Positions 27,776 to 38,477 of a DNA stretch of 64,000 nucleotides are shown in pieces. The notes under the pieces were generated by a model. That model was not told where the DNA came from. It searched no databases and worked only from the letters and a program-made list of their open reading frames with translations. Position 1 is the first letter of the stretch. The number at the start of each line of letters is the position of its first letter. The DNA comes from Polaromonas eurypsychrophila (GTDB taxonomy: Bacteria > Pseudomonadota > Gammaproteobacteria > Burkholderiales > Burkholderiaceae_C), in contig NZ_BMIG01000001.1 in assembly GCF_014641715.1 (NCBI RefSeq), forward strand, positions 1-64,000, given 5' to 3'. The position numbers and the translations under genes were made by a program.

Positions 27776-28540
27776 ATGGCCCGCAAAGACACCGACCCCC
27801 CGCTTGACCTGCCTGAGGTCAACTTTTCCGACTTCGGCGACGTCCGTTACCTGCATCTGGGCACCGAGTGGGTCCAGGGTTCGATGTTGCTGGACAAACC
27901 TTTTGACATCGAACTTGAGTACGTCCAGCGCATGATGGCTTGGCTGCTGTTTGTCGAGCCGACGGCGGTGGCCGCGCGGCACGCGATGCAATTGGGCCTG
28001 GGCTCAGCGGCACTGACCAAGTTCTGCTACAAAAAGTTGAAGATGAAAACCACCGCCGTGGAGCTCAATCCGCAGGTCATTGCCGCGTGCCGGCTTTGGT
28101 TCAAGCTGCCGAAGGACGATGCGCGCCTGAAGGTCATCCTGGCCGATGCGGCGCAGGAAATTCGCCACCCCCTGCACCAGGGCCGGGTTGATGTGCTGCA
28201 GGTAGACCTGTACGACCATGAGGCTGCGGCGCCGGTGCTCGACAGCGAGGCCTTCTATGCCGATTGCCGCGAGGCGCTCAGCGAGGACGGCGTGATGACG
28301 GTCAACCTGTTTGGCCGCGATTCCAGCTACTTGCGCTCTCTTGAAAAAATTGCCGAAGTTTTCGGCCCGGAGTCGGTCTGGGCCTTCAAGCCAACGCGTG
28401 AAGGCAACACGGTTGTTGCGGCGCAGCGCGAGCCGAGTCGGCCTGATCGCCCCGAATTGGTGCAGAGAGCTGACGAAATTGAATCGCGCTTTTGCCTGCC
28501 CGCCAAAAAATGGCTACGGCTGTTCAAGCCCGTGTGCTGA
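27776..28540 (+). CDS. Spermidine synthase-like methyltransferase-fold protein
   Basis: This 254-residue protein has the Rossmann fold of spermidine synthase: MQLGLGSAALTKF (ligand-binding loop), TTAVELNPQVIAACR (acidic residue ending strand 2), and RVDVLQVDLYDHE. It lacks the N-terminal tetramerisation domain. Substrate and true reaction are uncertain; many such genes are annotated only as spermidine synthase-like. It lies six bases after the glycosylase gene and 14 before gspE. Confidence 0.8.
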   Translation: MARKDTDPPLDLPEVNFSDFGDVRYLHLGTEWVQGSMLLDKPFDIELEYVQRMMAWLLFVEPTAVAARHAMQLGLGSAALTKFCYKKLKMKTTAVELNPQVIAACRLWFKLPKDDARLKVILADAAQEIRHPLHQGRVDVLQVDLYDHEAAAPVLDSEAFYADCREALSEDGVMTVNLFGRDSSYLRSLEKIAEVFGPESVWAFKPTREGNTVVAAQREPSRPDRPELVQRADEIESRFCLPAKKWLRLFKPVC

Positions 28541-28554
28541 GTTAAAGTGCCCCC

Positions 28555-30375
<1,821 letters not shown>

Positions 30376-30521
30376 AGAAGAACAATGACAGGTTTTGCCT
30401 GTCCCGGCCGCGACTCGTACAGATTTTTCCACTTTTTTGCGTAAGTGAAAGCCACATGCCGCGCAGGGTCGATCCCATGCACAATCCATCGATCCATTAT
30501 TTCTATTACAGGAGACAAACC

Positions 30522-31010
30522 GTGCATATCAAGAGTCAAAAAGACTTCTTTTGCGGGCTGATGTTCATGGGCTTGGGCCTGGCGTTTGCCTGGGGTGCCA
30601 GCACCTACAACGTCGGCACCGGCGCCCGCATGGGGCCAGGCTACTTTCCGCTGATGCTGGGCATTCTGATGGCCGTGATCGGCGCCATCGTCACCTTCAC
30701 CTCGCTGGTGGTGGAGACTGAAGGCGGCGGCAAGATCGGCAAAATCGCCTGGAAACCGCTGGTCTACGTGATCGGTGCCAACGTGATTTTCGGCATTTTG
30801 CTGGCCGGTGTTCCCGCGCTCGGCATCCCGGCGTTTGGCATGGTGATTGCCATCTACGCCCTGGTGTTTGTCGCCAGCATGGCCGAGGCCGGCTGGAAAT
30901 TCAGGACCACCCTGATTCTTGCCACAGTCCTGGCCGTCGGCAGTTACGCGGCTTTTGTCATGGCGCTCAAGCTGCAGTTCCCGGTGTGGCCTGCTTTCAT
31001 CACCGGCTAA
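30522..31010 (+). CDS. tctB: Tripartite tricarboxylate transporter small subunit TctB
   Basis: This 162-residue membrane protein has four hydrophobic segments and starts MHIKSQKDFFCGLMFMGLGL, with GTGARMGPGYFP, the conserved TctB motif. I choose GTG 30522, because AGGAGA lies six bases upstream; a frame from 30456 adds 22 residues without support. It is followed by TctA after 10 bases. TctABC systems import carboxylates, with sodium or proton coupling. Confidence 0.93.
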   Translation: MHIKSQKDFFCGLMFMGLGLAFAWGASTYNVGTGARMGPGYFPLMLGILMAVIGAIVTFTSLVVETEGGGKIGKIAWKPLVYVIGANVIFGILLAGVPALGIPAFGMVIAIYALVFVASMAEAGWKFRTTLILATVLAVGSYAAFVMALKLQFPVWPAFITG

Positions 31011-31020
31011 GGAAAAGAAA

Positions 31021-32532
31021 ATGGATCTGATTGCAAATTTGTCCCTGGGTTTTGGCGTTGCTTTCACGCCAATCAACCTGATGTACGCCTTTTTCGGTGT
31101 CGTGCTGGGCACGCTGATTGGGGTATTGCCCGGCATCGGCCCAGTGGCGACCATCGCCATGCTGCTGCCCGCCACCTATGCCTTGCCGCCGGTGTCTGCG
31201 CTTATCATGTTGGCCGGTATTTATTACGGCTCGCAGTATGGTGGGTCTACCACTGCCATTTTGGTCAACCTGCCGGGCGAATCGTCGTCGGTGGTGACCT
31301 GTATCGACGGCTACCAGATGGCCCGAAAAGGGCGAGCGGGGCCAGCGCTGGCTGCGGCAGGTCTGGGGTCGTTTTTTGCAGGTAGCGTCGGTACGCTGAT
31401 CATTGCGGCGTTCGCCCCGCCGCTGACCGAACTGGCCTTCAAATTCGGCCCTGCCGAGTACTTCTCGTTGATGGTGCTGGGCCTGATCGGCGCCGTGGTG
31501 CTGGCTTCTGGCTCGCTGCTCAAGGCGGTGGGCATGATTGTTCTGGGCTTGCTGCTGGGCCTGATCGGCACCGATGTGAACTCCGGCGTGGCGCGTTTCA
31601 GCTTCGACGTTCCTGAATTGACTGATGGCATCGGCTTTGTCGTAATTGCCATGGGTGTGTTCGGCTACGGTGAGATCATCAGCAACCTGGCCCAACCCGA
31701 GCATGAACGCGAAGTGTTCACCGCCAAGGTGTCAGGCCTGATGCCCACCAAGCAGGACTTCAAGGACATGGCGCCTGCTGTGCTGCGCGGTACGGCGCTG
31801 GGTTCGGCCCTCGGTATTCTTCCTGGCGGAGGTGCCTTGCTGTCGGCCTTTGCGGCCTACACCCTGGAAAAGAAAATCAAGGGCAGGCCGGGCGAAGTAC
31901 CTTTCGGTCAGGGCAATATTCGCGGCGTCGCGGCGCCTGAATCGGCCAACAATGCCGGCTCGCAAACCTCTTTTATTCCGCTGCTGACACTGGGCATTCC
32001 CCCCAACGCCGTCATGGCGCTGATGGTCGGTGCCATGACCATCCACAACATCCAGCCGGGCCCGCAGGTGATGACCAGCAACCCTGAGCTGTTCTGGGGC
32101 CTGATCGCCTCGATGTGGATCGGTAACGCCATGCTGGTGATTCTGAATCTGCCGCTGATCGGCATCTGGATCAAGTTGCTGACCATCCCCTACCGCTTGT
32201 TGTTTCCTGCGATTGTGCTGTTCTGCGCGATTGGTGTTTATTCGACCAACAACAACACCTGGGACATCTGGATGGTCGCGATTTTTGGTGTCATCGGCTA
32301 CATCTTCATCAAGCTGGGTGCGGAACCAGCACCCTTGCTGCTAGGCTTCATCCTGGGCCCGATGATGGAAGAAAACCTGCGCCGTGCGCTGCTGCTCTCG
32401 CGGGGTGACTGGAGTGTGTTTGTGACACGTCCGATTTCCGCGGGTTTGCTTGCGGTCGGGGCGCTGCTTCTGGTGATCGTGCTGCTGCCGGCCGTGAAGA
32501 ACAAGCGGCAAGAGGCCTTCGTCGAGGAATGA
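31021..32532 (+). CDS. tctA: Tripartite tricarboxylate transporter large permease TctA
   Basis: This 503-residue permease has about 12 membrane segments and family motifs GTLIGVLPGIGPVATIAMLL near the N-terminus and GILPGGGALLSAF in the second half, plus NNAGSQTSFIPLLTLGIPPN. ATG 31021 gives the family's normal length; AAGGAAA precedes it. It forms the channel with TctB. A strong terminator follows at 32548. Confidence 0.95.
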   Translation: MDLIANLSLGFGVAFTPINLMYAFFGVVLGTLIGVLPGIGPVATIAMLLPATYALPPVSALIMLAGIYYGSQYGGSTTAILVNLPGESSSVVTCIDGYQMARKGRAGPALAAAGLGSFFAGSVGTLIIAAFAPPLTELAFKFGPAEYFSLMVLGLIGAVVLASGSLLKAVGMIVLGLLLGLIGTDVNSGVARFSFDVPELTDGIGFVVIAMGVFGYGEIISNLAQPEHEREVFTAKVSGLMPTKQDFKDMAPAVLRGTALGSALGILPGGGALLSAFAAYTLEKKIKGRPGEVPFGQGNIRGVAAPESANNAGSQTSFIPLLTLGIPPNAVMALMVGAMTIHNIQPGPQVMTSNPELFWGLIASMWIGNAMLVILNLPLIGIWIKLLTIPYRLLFPAIVLFCAIGVYSTNNNTWDIWMVAIFGVIGYIFIKLGAEPAPLLLGFILGPMMEENLRRALLLSRGDWSVFVTRPISAGLLAVGALLLVIVLLPAVKNKRQEAFVEE

Positions 32533-32547
32533 TGTTCTCTCTCGCCT

Positions 32548-32574
32548 AAAAAGGCGCCTTCGGGCGCCTTTTTT
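32548..32574 (+). terminator. Rho-independent terminator after tctA
   Basis: AAAAAGGCGCC (32548-32558), loop TTCG, then GGCGCC followed by six T. It separates tctBA from the binding-protein gene. Confidence 0.92.
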
Positions 32575-32647
32575 CATGACCCAAGGGCCGGCTGTTGCGA
32601 TGCACCCGTGTCTCCTTCAAATCTCGAAATGGTTCACAATCTCACGG

Positions 32648-33628
32648 ATGAAACGTATACATATTATTCTTGCGGTCCTGGTTGTTGCCACGGCTTCTTC
32701 AGTGTCCGCGCAGACGGCGTTGGGCGGTGGGGCTTATCCCAACAAGCCCATTCGCATGATTGTTCCGTTTCCAGCCGGTGGCGCGACCGATATCCTGGCG
32801 CGCGCGCTGTCGCAAAAGCTCGGAGAAAAAATCGGTCAGACTGTGGTGGTGGATAACCGGCCCGGCGCTGGCGGCACGATAGGCGCCGACGCTGCGTCCA
32901 AAGCGGCGCCCGATGGTTATACGCTGCTGCTGGCGACTTCCAGCACACACAGCATAGGCCCGGCCATCAACCCGAAGATTCCTTACAACGCCGAAACGGA
33001 TTTCACCCCGATCGCCTATGTGGCTAGTTCGCCCAACATCGTGTTGGTACCCAACGCTTCGCCGGCCAGAGACATGAGGGAGTTCATGGCCCATGCGCGT
33101 AAAAATCCGGGGCAACTGAATTACGCATCCAGCGGCAATGGCACCATCGTGCACCTGACCACCGAGTACTTCAAGGCACAGTCCAACACCTTCATTCTTC
33201 ACATTCCCTACCGCGGCACGGCCCTGGCGATGCCGGACCTGATCAGCGGAAAGCTCGATGTGCTGTTTGACTCTTTTGTCACCGGTATGCCGCACGTCAA
33301 GGATGGCAAGCTGCGTGCCCTGGGGGTGACCAGCCTCAAACGTACGGCGCTGGCGCCCGATCTGCCGACGGTGTCCGAGAGCCTTCCGGGCTTCGAGTCG
33401 GTAACCTGGTTTGGCGTCTACGGCCCCAAGGGCCTCAACGCCGAGCTGACTGCCCGGGTGAACCAGGCGATGAATGCGGCGCTGTCCGATGCTGACGTGA
33501 AAGAGCGTTTTGCCCGGCTGGGCGCCGAGCCCACCGGCGGCACGCCTGCGGCCTTTGCCGCGATGGTCAAGGCCGACAACGCGAAGTGGAAAAAAATCAT
33601 TTCAGAACGCAAGATCAGCACCGAGTGA
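32648..33628 (+). CDS. tctC: Bug-family (TctC) substrate-binding protein
   Basis: This 326-residue periplasmic protein has a signal peptide (MKRIHIILAVLVVATASSVS, cut after Ala) and the Bug pattern YPNKPIRMIVPFPAGGATDI, VVVDNRPGAGGTIGAD, APDGYTLLLA and the C-terminal FGVYGPKGL. It would bind a carboxylated ligand for TctBA. It lies beyond the tctA terminator, so it has its own promoter, and it precedes a gamma-glutamyltransferase gene by 47 bases. The ligand is unknown. Confidence 0.93.
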   Translation: MKRIHIILAVLVVATASSVSAQTALGGGAYPNKPIRMIVPFPAGGATDILARALSQKLGEKIGQTVVVDNRPGAGGTIGADAASKAAPDGYTLLLATSSTHSIGPAINPKIPYNAETDFTPIAYVASSPNIVLVPNASPARDMREFMAHARKNPGQLNYASSGNGTIVHLTTEYFKAQSNTFILHIPYRGTALAMPDLISGKLDVLFDSFVTGMPHVKDGKLRALGVTSLKRTALAPDLPTVSESLPGFESVTWFGVYGPKGLNAELTARVNQAMNAALSDADVKERFARLGAEPTGGTPAAFAAMVKADNAKWKKIISERKISTE

Positions 33629-33675
33629 CCGTGCACACGGTGTCTGACCAGGCACCGCTTACTTTTCAAGCAACC

Positions 33676-35286
33676 ATGAACTTCAATTACACCAACCCCT
33701 ACACCTCAACCCGGCTTCCGCTTTTCGCACGCAATGTGGTGTCCACTTCCCATCCGCTGGGCGCGCAGGCCGGTCTGCGCATGCTGCTCAAGGGTGGCAA
33801 TGCGGTGGACGCAGCGATAGCCGCCGCGGCGGCGATGACGATGGTCGAGCCGGTCAGCAACGGTCTGGGCAGCGATGCCTTTGCGCTGATCTGGGACGGC
33901 AAGGAGCTGCACGGACTCAATGCTTCCGGTCGCGCGCCCCAGAGCTGGACCCCGGACTATTTCAGCAAGAAATACGGCGCCGACGCGCAAACTCCGCCCA
34001 AGCGCGGCATGGATTCGGTCAGCGTCCCCGGCGCGGTGGCGAGCTGGGTAGCGATGAGCGAGCGTTTCGGCAAGCTGCCTTTTGCCGACCTGGTGGAGCC
34101 GGCCATCGAGATCGCCGAGCGCGGCTACCTGCTGCCGCCGGTGGTGCAGCAAAAATGGGCGGCGGCGACCGACGAGTTGAAAGGCCAACCGGGGTTCGCG
34201 CAGTCCTTTCTGCCCTGGGGCCGCGCGCCGAATGTCGGCGAGCTGTTTCAGTTCAAGGCGGCCGGCAAGGCCTTGCGCGCCATCGCGCAGAGCAAGGGCT
34301 CGGCCTATTACGGCGGCGAGATCGCTCATGCCATCGAAAAATTTTCTGCGCAAAATGGCGGCAGCATCACGGCCAAAGATTTTGAGAATTACAAGCCGGA
34401 GTGGGTCAAACCCATCGCCAAGGACTACCGCGGCTACACCCTGCACGAGATCCCGCCCAACAGCCAGGGCATCGCTGCCTTGATCGCGCTGGGCATTCTG
34501 GAAAAATTTGACGTCGCCGGCTTGCCGATCGATGGTGTTGATTCACAGCACCTGCAGATCGAGGCCATGAAGCTGGCTTTTGCCGATGTCTACAAATACG
34601 TGGCCGAGCCATCGGCCATGGCGGTGAGTGTCGATCAGATGCTCGATGACGCCTACCTCGCCTCGCGTGCCAAACTCATCGACATGAAAAAAGCCCAGGA
34701 CTTCGGCGCCGGCAACCCGGTCAAGGGCGGCACGATTTACCTGACCGCTGCCGATGAAAACGGCATGATGGTCAGTTTCATCCAGAGCAACTACATGGGT
34801 TTCGGCTCAGGCTGCGTCGAACCGGAGTTCGGCATCAGCCTGCAAAACCGCGGCCACGCTTTCAGCCTGCAGCAAGGTGCCAACCAGGTCGCGCCGGGCA
34901 AGCGGCCTTTCCACACCATCATTCCGGCTTTCCTCACCAAAGACGGCCAGGCGGTCATGTCTTATGGCGTGATGGGCGGCAACATGCAACCGCAGGGCCA
35001 CATGCAAACGCTGGTGCGCATGCTCGACTACCAACAAAGCCCGCAGGTGGCCTGTGATGCACCGCGCTGGCGCTACAACGCCGGTTATGAAATCAATGTC
35101 GAGGCGGCGATGGACCCGCGGACCGTGCAGGGCCTGGCCGATCGCGGCCACCGCATGGAAGTCATCAACGACTCCTACCAGGACTTCGGCGCCGGCCAGT
35201 TTATCTGGCGCGCCGGAGACCCCAGCGTTGAAGGTTACATCGCGGCCAGCGACGCCCGGCGCGACGGCCAGGCCGTCGGTTTCTAA
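33676..35286 (+). CDS. Gamma-glutamyltransferase family protein
   Basis: This 536-residue Ntn-hydrolase precursor is expected to self-cleave before a threonine. The N-terminal part has LLKGGNAVDAAIAAAAAMTM and EPVSNGLGSDAF; the probable cleavage threonine is in GGTIYLTAADENGMMVSFIQ. The C-terminal region has SYGVMGGNMQPQGHMQTL. No signal peptide is seen, unlike periplasmic GGT, so it may be cytoplasmic and act on imported gamma-glutamyl compounds. It follows tctC, suggesting that the imported ligand may be its substrate; this is inference. Confidence 0.9.
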   Translation: MNFNYTNPYTSTRLPLFARNVVSTSHPLGAQAGLRMLLKGGNAVDAAIAAAAAMTMVEPVSNGLGSDAFALIWDGKELHGLNASGRAPQSWTPDYFSKKYGADAQTPPKRGMDSVSVPGAVASWVAMSERFGKLPFADLVEPAIEIAERGYLLPPVVQQKWAAATDELKGQPGFAQSFLPWGRAPNVGELFQFKAAGKALRAIAQSKGSAYYGGEIAHAIEKFSAQNGGSITAKDFENYKPEWVKPIAKDYRGYTLHEIPPNSQGIAALIALGILEKFDVAGLPIDGVDSQHLQIEAMKLAFADVYKYVAEPSAMAVSVDQMLDDAYLASRAKLIDMKKAQDFGAGNPVKGGTIYLTAADENGMMVSFIQSNYMGFGSGCVEPEFGISLQNRGHAFSLQQGANQVAPGKRPFHTIIPAFLTKDGQAVMSYGVMGGNMQPQGHMQTLVRMLDYQQSPQVACDAPRWRYNAGYEINVEAAMDPRTVQGLADRGHRMEVINDSYQDFGAGQFIWRAGDPSVEGYIAASDARRDGQAVGF

Positions 35287-35295
35287 ACCATCGCC

Positions 35296-36237
35296 TTGCC
35301 CGACAATCAAGAGAAAAAACCGCCTCCAGCCCATGCCCAACGGTCGCCAGTAGCTACCAAAAGCATAGCGACCGGGCTGCTGCTGGCGACCTTGGGCGCG
35401 ATCTTTTTCAGCGGCAAGGCGATCATCGTCAAGCTCGCCTACCGCTATGGCGTCGATGCCGTCACGCTGATCATGTACCGCATGCTGTTTGCGCTGCCGA
35501 TCTTCGCGCTGATGGCCTGGTGGGCCAGCCGGGGCAAGGCGGCGTTGACGCGGAAAGACTGGCTGGGCGTGCTGTGGCTGGGTTTCACCGGGTATTACCT
35601 GGCGAGTTTTCTCGACTTCGCCGGCCTGGCCTACATCACCGCCTCGCTGGAGCGGCTCATCCTCTATCTCAACCCGACCCTGGTGCTGTTGCTCGGGCTG
35701 GTGCTTTACCGCAGGCCGGTCACCCGCGCGCAAATCATCGGCATGGCCATCAGTTACGGCGGCGTGGTGCTGGTGTTCGGCCAGGAAGTCACGCTGAGCG
35801 GGCCGGACACCGCCTGGGGCGCCTTGCTGGTGATCCTGAGTGCCGTCAGTTATGCGCTTTACCTGGTTTACAGCGGTGAGATGGTCAAACGCCTGGGCGC
35901 CCTGCGGCTGGTCGGCCTGGCCAGCACGGTGGCCTGTCTATTCTGCCTGCTGCAGTTTGTACTGCTCAGGCCGCTCAGTGCCGCAGCGGTGGCGCCCGAG
36001 GTGATCTGGCTGTCGCTGCTCAATGCCACCTTGTGTACGGTGGCGCCGGTGCTGATGGTGATGATGGCGATCGAACGCATAGGCGCCAGCATGGCTTCGC
36101 AGGCCGGCATGGTCGGCCCGATGTCCACCATCCTGATGGGCGTGCTGATTCTCGGTGAGCCGTTCACCGCTTGGGTGGCGGCGGGGACGGTTCTGGTCAT
36201 TGCGGGGATTTTTGTGTTCAGCCGATCGGGCAAATAA
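35296..36237 (+). CDS. EamA/DMT-family transporter
   Basis: This 313-residue protein has about ten membrane helices in two EamA repeats (LLLATLGAIFFSGKAIIVKL begins the first; the second starts near GALLVILSAVSYALY). It starts with TTG at 35296, nine bases after the gamma-glutamyltransferase stop, since no in-frame ATG precedes the first helix. A mini-element copy lies across codons ~10-25. The substrate is unknown; context suggests a role with the peptide or carboxylate metabolism upstream. Confidence 0.85.
   Translation: MPDNQEKKPPPAHAQRSPVATKSIATGLLLATLGAIFFSGKAIIVKLAYRYGVDAVTLIMYRMLFALPIFALMAWWASRGKAALTRKDWLGVLWLGFTGYYLASFLDFAGLAYITASLERLILYLNPTLVLLLGLVLYRRPVTRAQIIGMAISYGGVVLVFGQEVTLSGPDTAWGALLVILSAVSYALYLVYSGEMVKRLGALRLVGLASTVACLFCLLQFVLLRPLSAAAVAPEVIWLSLLNATLCTVAPVLMVMMAIERIGASMASQAGMVGPMSTILMGVLILGEPFTAWVAAGTVLVIAGIFVFSRSGK
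35323..35370 (+). repeat. Mini-element copy in the start of a transporter gene
   Basis: CCAGCCCATGCCCAACGG followed by AGTAGCTACCAAAAGCATAGC resembles the other copies in the same orientation as 27400-27460. Confidence 0.55.
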
Positions 36238-36253
36238 TTTACGATCGATTTTT

Positions 36254-36710
36254 GCATCACGCTGCGTTCCCGGTTCGTCTTCGACAGTAGGCGTAACTCC
36301 CCACTCCCACCCCTAGCCCCTCCCTCGCCCCGCTGGGCGATGGAGGGGGACTTCATTAGGCCGCGTGTGCTGCGCTTGCGTGCAAACATGACAGCCGCTT
36401 GGGATTCCCGCGCATGAAGCGCTTCGCGCTTCATGCACTCCGGATTTGAGTTCGGTATGCGGAGTTCGCGTTTGTTTTCCCCCTCGCCACCCGTCGGGCT
36501 GGGCCGAGGAGCGCAGCCGAAAATGGACCAGGGCGAGCGATTGTCTGAGCCGAAGGCGAGTTCGAGCTCGACCCCATTTTCGGCGAGCACCGCAGGTTGC
36601 CCGCAGCGAAACGGAGGGACCCAGACCATCGGGTCGCCTTCTCTTTGCTTACTTTCTCTTGGCGAAGCAAGAGAAAGTGAGTCGCCCGCCGGGGCGAGAC
36701 CCGGCTTGCC
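36254..36710 (-). repeat. ~450-bp structured element, copy 2
   Basis: This is the reverse complement of the 21611-22053 copy, with matching order of all parts: GCCGGGTCTCGCCCCGG at one end (36710) and CGCAGCGTGATGC at the other (36254). The central hairpin is 36412-36422/36426-36436. It lies between the convergent transporter and M48 genes and holds most of the 36238-36768 gap; the rest of that gap shows nothing recognisable. Confidence 0.85.
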
Positions 36711-36768
36711 TGAAGACCCACAGTCGTGCAAGCTTGCACAGGCTCATCCGAACGCGGAAAAGAGGGCC

Positions 36769-37839
36769 TTACTTTTTCACCGGCACCCGCCGCCCGGCCG
36801 GCGCAGCAGCAGCGGGCGCATCGGTACGGCTGGCCGTGCGTGTAGCCGCCAGCCGCTCCATGCGCTGGGCCACGGTGATGGCACTTTGCCCGCTGAGGCC
36901 GTCCATGCGTTTGCCCATGGCTTGCTCCAGCAGGTCCAGCCGTTGTTGAGCGGGGGGATGCGTGGCCAGCGACAGCGCAAACAGCGGGTTGTCGGGCGTG
37001 GCGGTGCGCAACTGATGCAGCACCGCCAGCAAGCCGTAGGGGTCGAAACCGGCGCGCGCTGCCAGTGCCACACCGTTGCGGTCGGCCTCGAACTCGTCGC
37101 CCTGGTCCAGCCCGCGCGAGTAAAGGTCCCGCCCCAGGCTCAGAAACTGGGCCGAGACCGCGCCAGCCAACTCGCCCCTGACCTGTGAGCCGATGGCCAG
37201 GGTCAGCAGGCCCGAACGCGCCGATTTGGCCATGGCCTGCAAATGGTGCTTGCCGGTGACATGGGTGATTTCATGGGCCAGGATGCCGGCCAGCTCGGCC
37301 TCGTCGGCCACCCGGTCCACCAGGCCTTTGGTCACAAACACATAGCCACCCGGTGCGGCAAAAGCGTTGAAGCCGGGGTCGTCGAGCACACCAAAAGTCC
37401 AGGGCAATTGCGGCCGTGCAGACTGCAGGCTGATCCAGCGGCCGAGCTGGTTCACATATCGCTGCAATGCCAGGTCCGGGTGCAGCGGTTTGCTTCCCAG
37501 CAGCACGGCTGCGAGGTGGCGGCCGATCTCGATTTCCTTGGGCTCGTCGATTTGTTCCAGCGACTGCGACAGCAGGCCGATCAGGTTGCCAGCGTTGGAC
37601 GCCTGGCCGCCACTGGAGGGGATTCCGGCGCCCAGCAGATTGCCGAGCACACCCGCCGGCGAAGCTGGTTGGGGCTGAGTCGTCGCCTCGGCCGGTGCCG
37701 CCTGACGCAGGAAGGAGCCCAGCAGGTTCAGCGCTTTGGCGCCGTCCTGGCTGGAAGCGGGTGCGCAGGCCAGGCCTGCAGCCAGCGCCAGTCCGGAGAA
37801 GGCTGCGAGCCGGCGCATGCGGGGGTGTGGTTTGTTCAT
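36769..37839 (-). CDS. M48-family metalloprotease
   Basis: This 356-residue secreted protein has an N-terminal signal peptide and the zinc motif HEITH (His189, Glu190, His193), followed by EFEADRNGVALAARAGFDPY with the third ligand, typical of BepA/LoiP-like periplasmic M48 peptidases that act on outer-membrane protein quality control. LVDRVADEAELAGILA precedes the motif. There is no TPR domain. It lies 10 bases after the SH3-domain gene in a minus-strand pair. Confidence 0.92.
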   Translation of the reverse strand: MNKPHPRMRRLAAFSGLALAAGLACAPASSQDGAKALNLLGSFLRQAAPAEATTQPQPASPAGVLGNLLGAGIPSSGGQASNAGNLIGLLSQSLEQIDEPKEIEIGRHLAAVLLGSKPLHPDLALQRYVNQLGRWISLQSARPQLPWTFGVLDDPGFNAFAAPGGYVFVTKGLVDRVADEAELAGILAHEITHVTGKHHLQAMAKSARSGLLTLAIGSQVRGELAGAVSAQFLSLGRDLYSRGLDQGDEFEADRNGVALAARAGFDPYGLLAVLHQLRTATPDNPLFALSLATHPPAQQRLDLLEQAMGKRMDGLSGQSAITVAQRMERLAATRTASRTDAPAAAAPAGRRVPVKK

Positions 37840-37849
37840 GCGCCGCTCC

Positions 37850-38440
37850 TCAGTTGTTGTTGACGAAGCCGCCGGAGTTCACCGTTTGCGGCTGGGTCTG
37901 CGCCGGGACCGGTAGCGGCTCCACCGCGCGGCTGGTGAGGGCCGCGCTGACCGCAAACTGGCGTGCCTCATCGGCATCCTGCCGCAGGGCCTCGGCTTGC
38001 ACCACTGCGGCCGGGTTGGGCTGGGCCCGCGCCAGGTCTTCAGCACCCAGCCCGCGTATGCCCACGGTGGAGGTGGCCGTGACGGTTGCGCCCCCGGCGC
38101 TTCCTTTGTTGAAAAAACTGGTCAGGCCGCGCAATGCATTGGCGCCCACGCCGGCAGGTGCGGCGCTGGCGGCGGAGCCGATGTCAAACATATGGACCCA
38201 GCCGGATGCACCCTCGGCGGTCCGCACCTGAATCCAGGCGCCTTGCCGCCCGCCGGAGCGGGTGACCGGTGTGAGTACTGCCAGTGCCGCCTGACTACGC
38301 GCGCTCTCGCCAGGCGCTTCGCGCAATTCGGACGCGCGTTTGACCAGCAGCGATTCGGTTTGTGCCTGGACCAAACCGCCGGCCAGCAGCAGCGCACAAG
38401 AGACCAGCCCATGCAGGCGGTTGAATTTACTCAGTATCAT
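37850..38440 (-). CDS. Periplasmic bacterial SH3-domain protein
   Basis: This 196-residue protein has a signal peptide (cut after VQA near residue 26) and one bacterial SH3 domain at about 30-90 (SLLVKRASELREAPG through GAWIQVRTAEGASGWVHMFD). The rest, rich in Ala, is of low complexity. Such domains often bind peptidoglycan or proteins. It is co-transcribed with the M48 protease downstream and may act in the same envelope task; that is inference. Confidence 0.82.
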   Translation of the reverse strand: MILSKFNRLHGLVSCALLLAGGLVQAQTESLLVKRASELREAPGESARSQAALAVLTPVTRSGGRQGAWIQVRTAEGASGWVHMFDIGSAASAAPAGVGANALRGLTSFFNKGSAGGATVTATSTVGIRGLGAEDLARAQPNPAAVVQAEALRQDADEARQFAVSAALTSRAVEPLPVPAQTQPQTVNSGGFVNNN

Positions 38441-38477
38441 GGCCGGTCTCTTTCACGGATATGAAGCGGGAATTATT

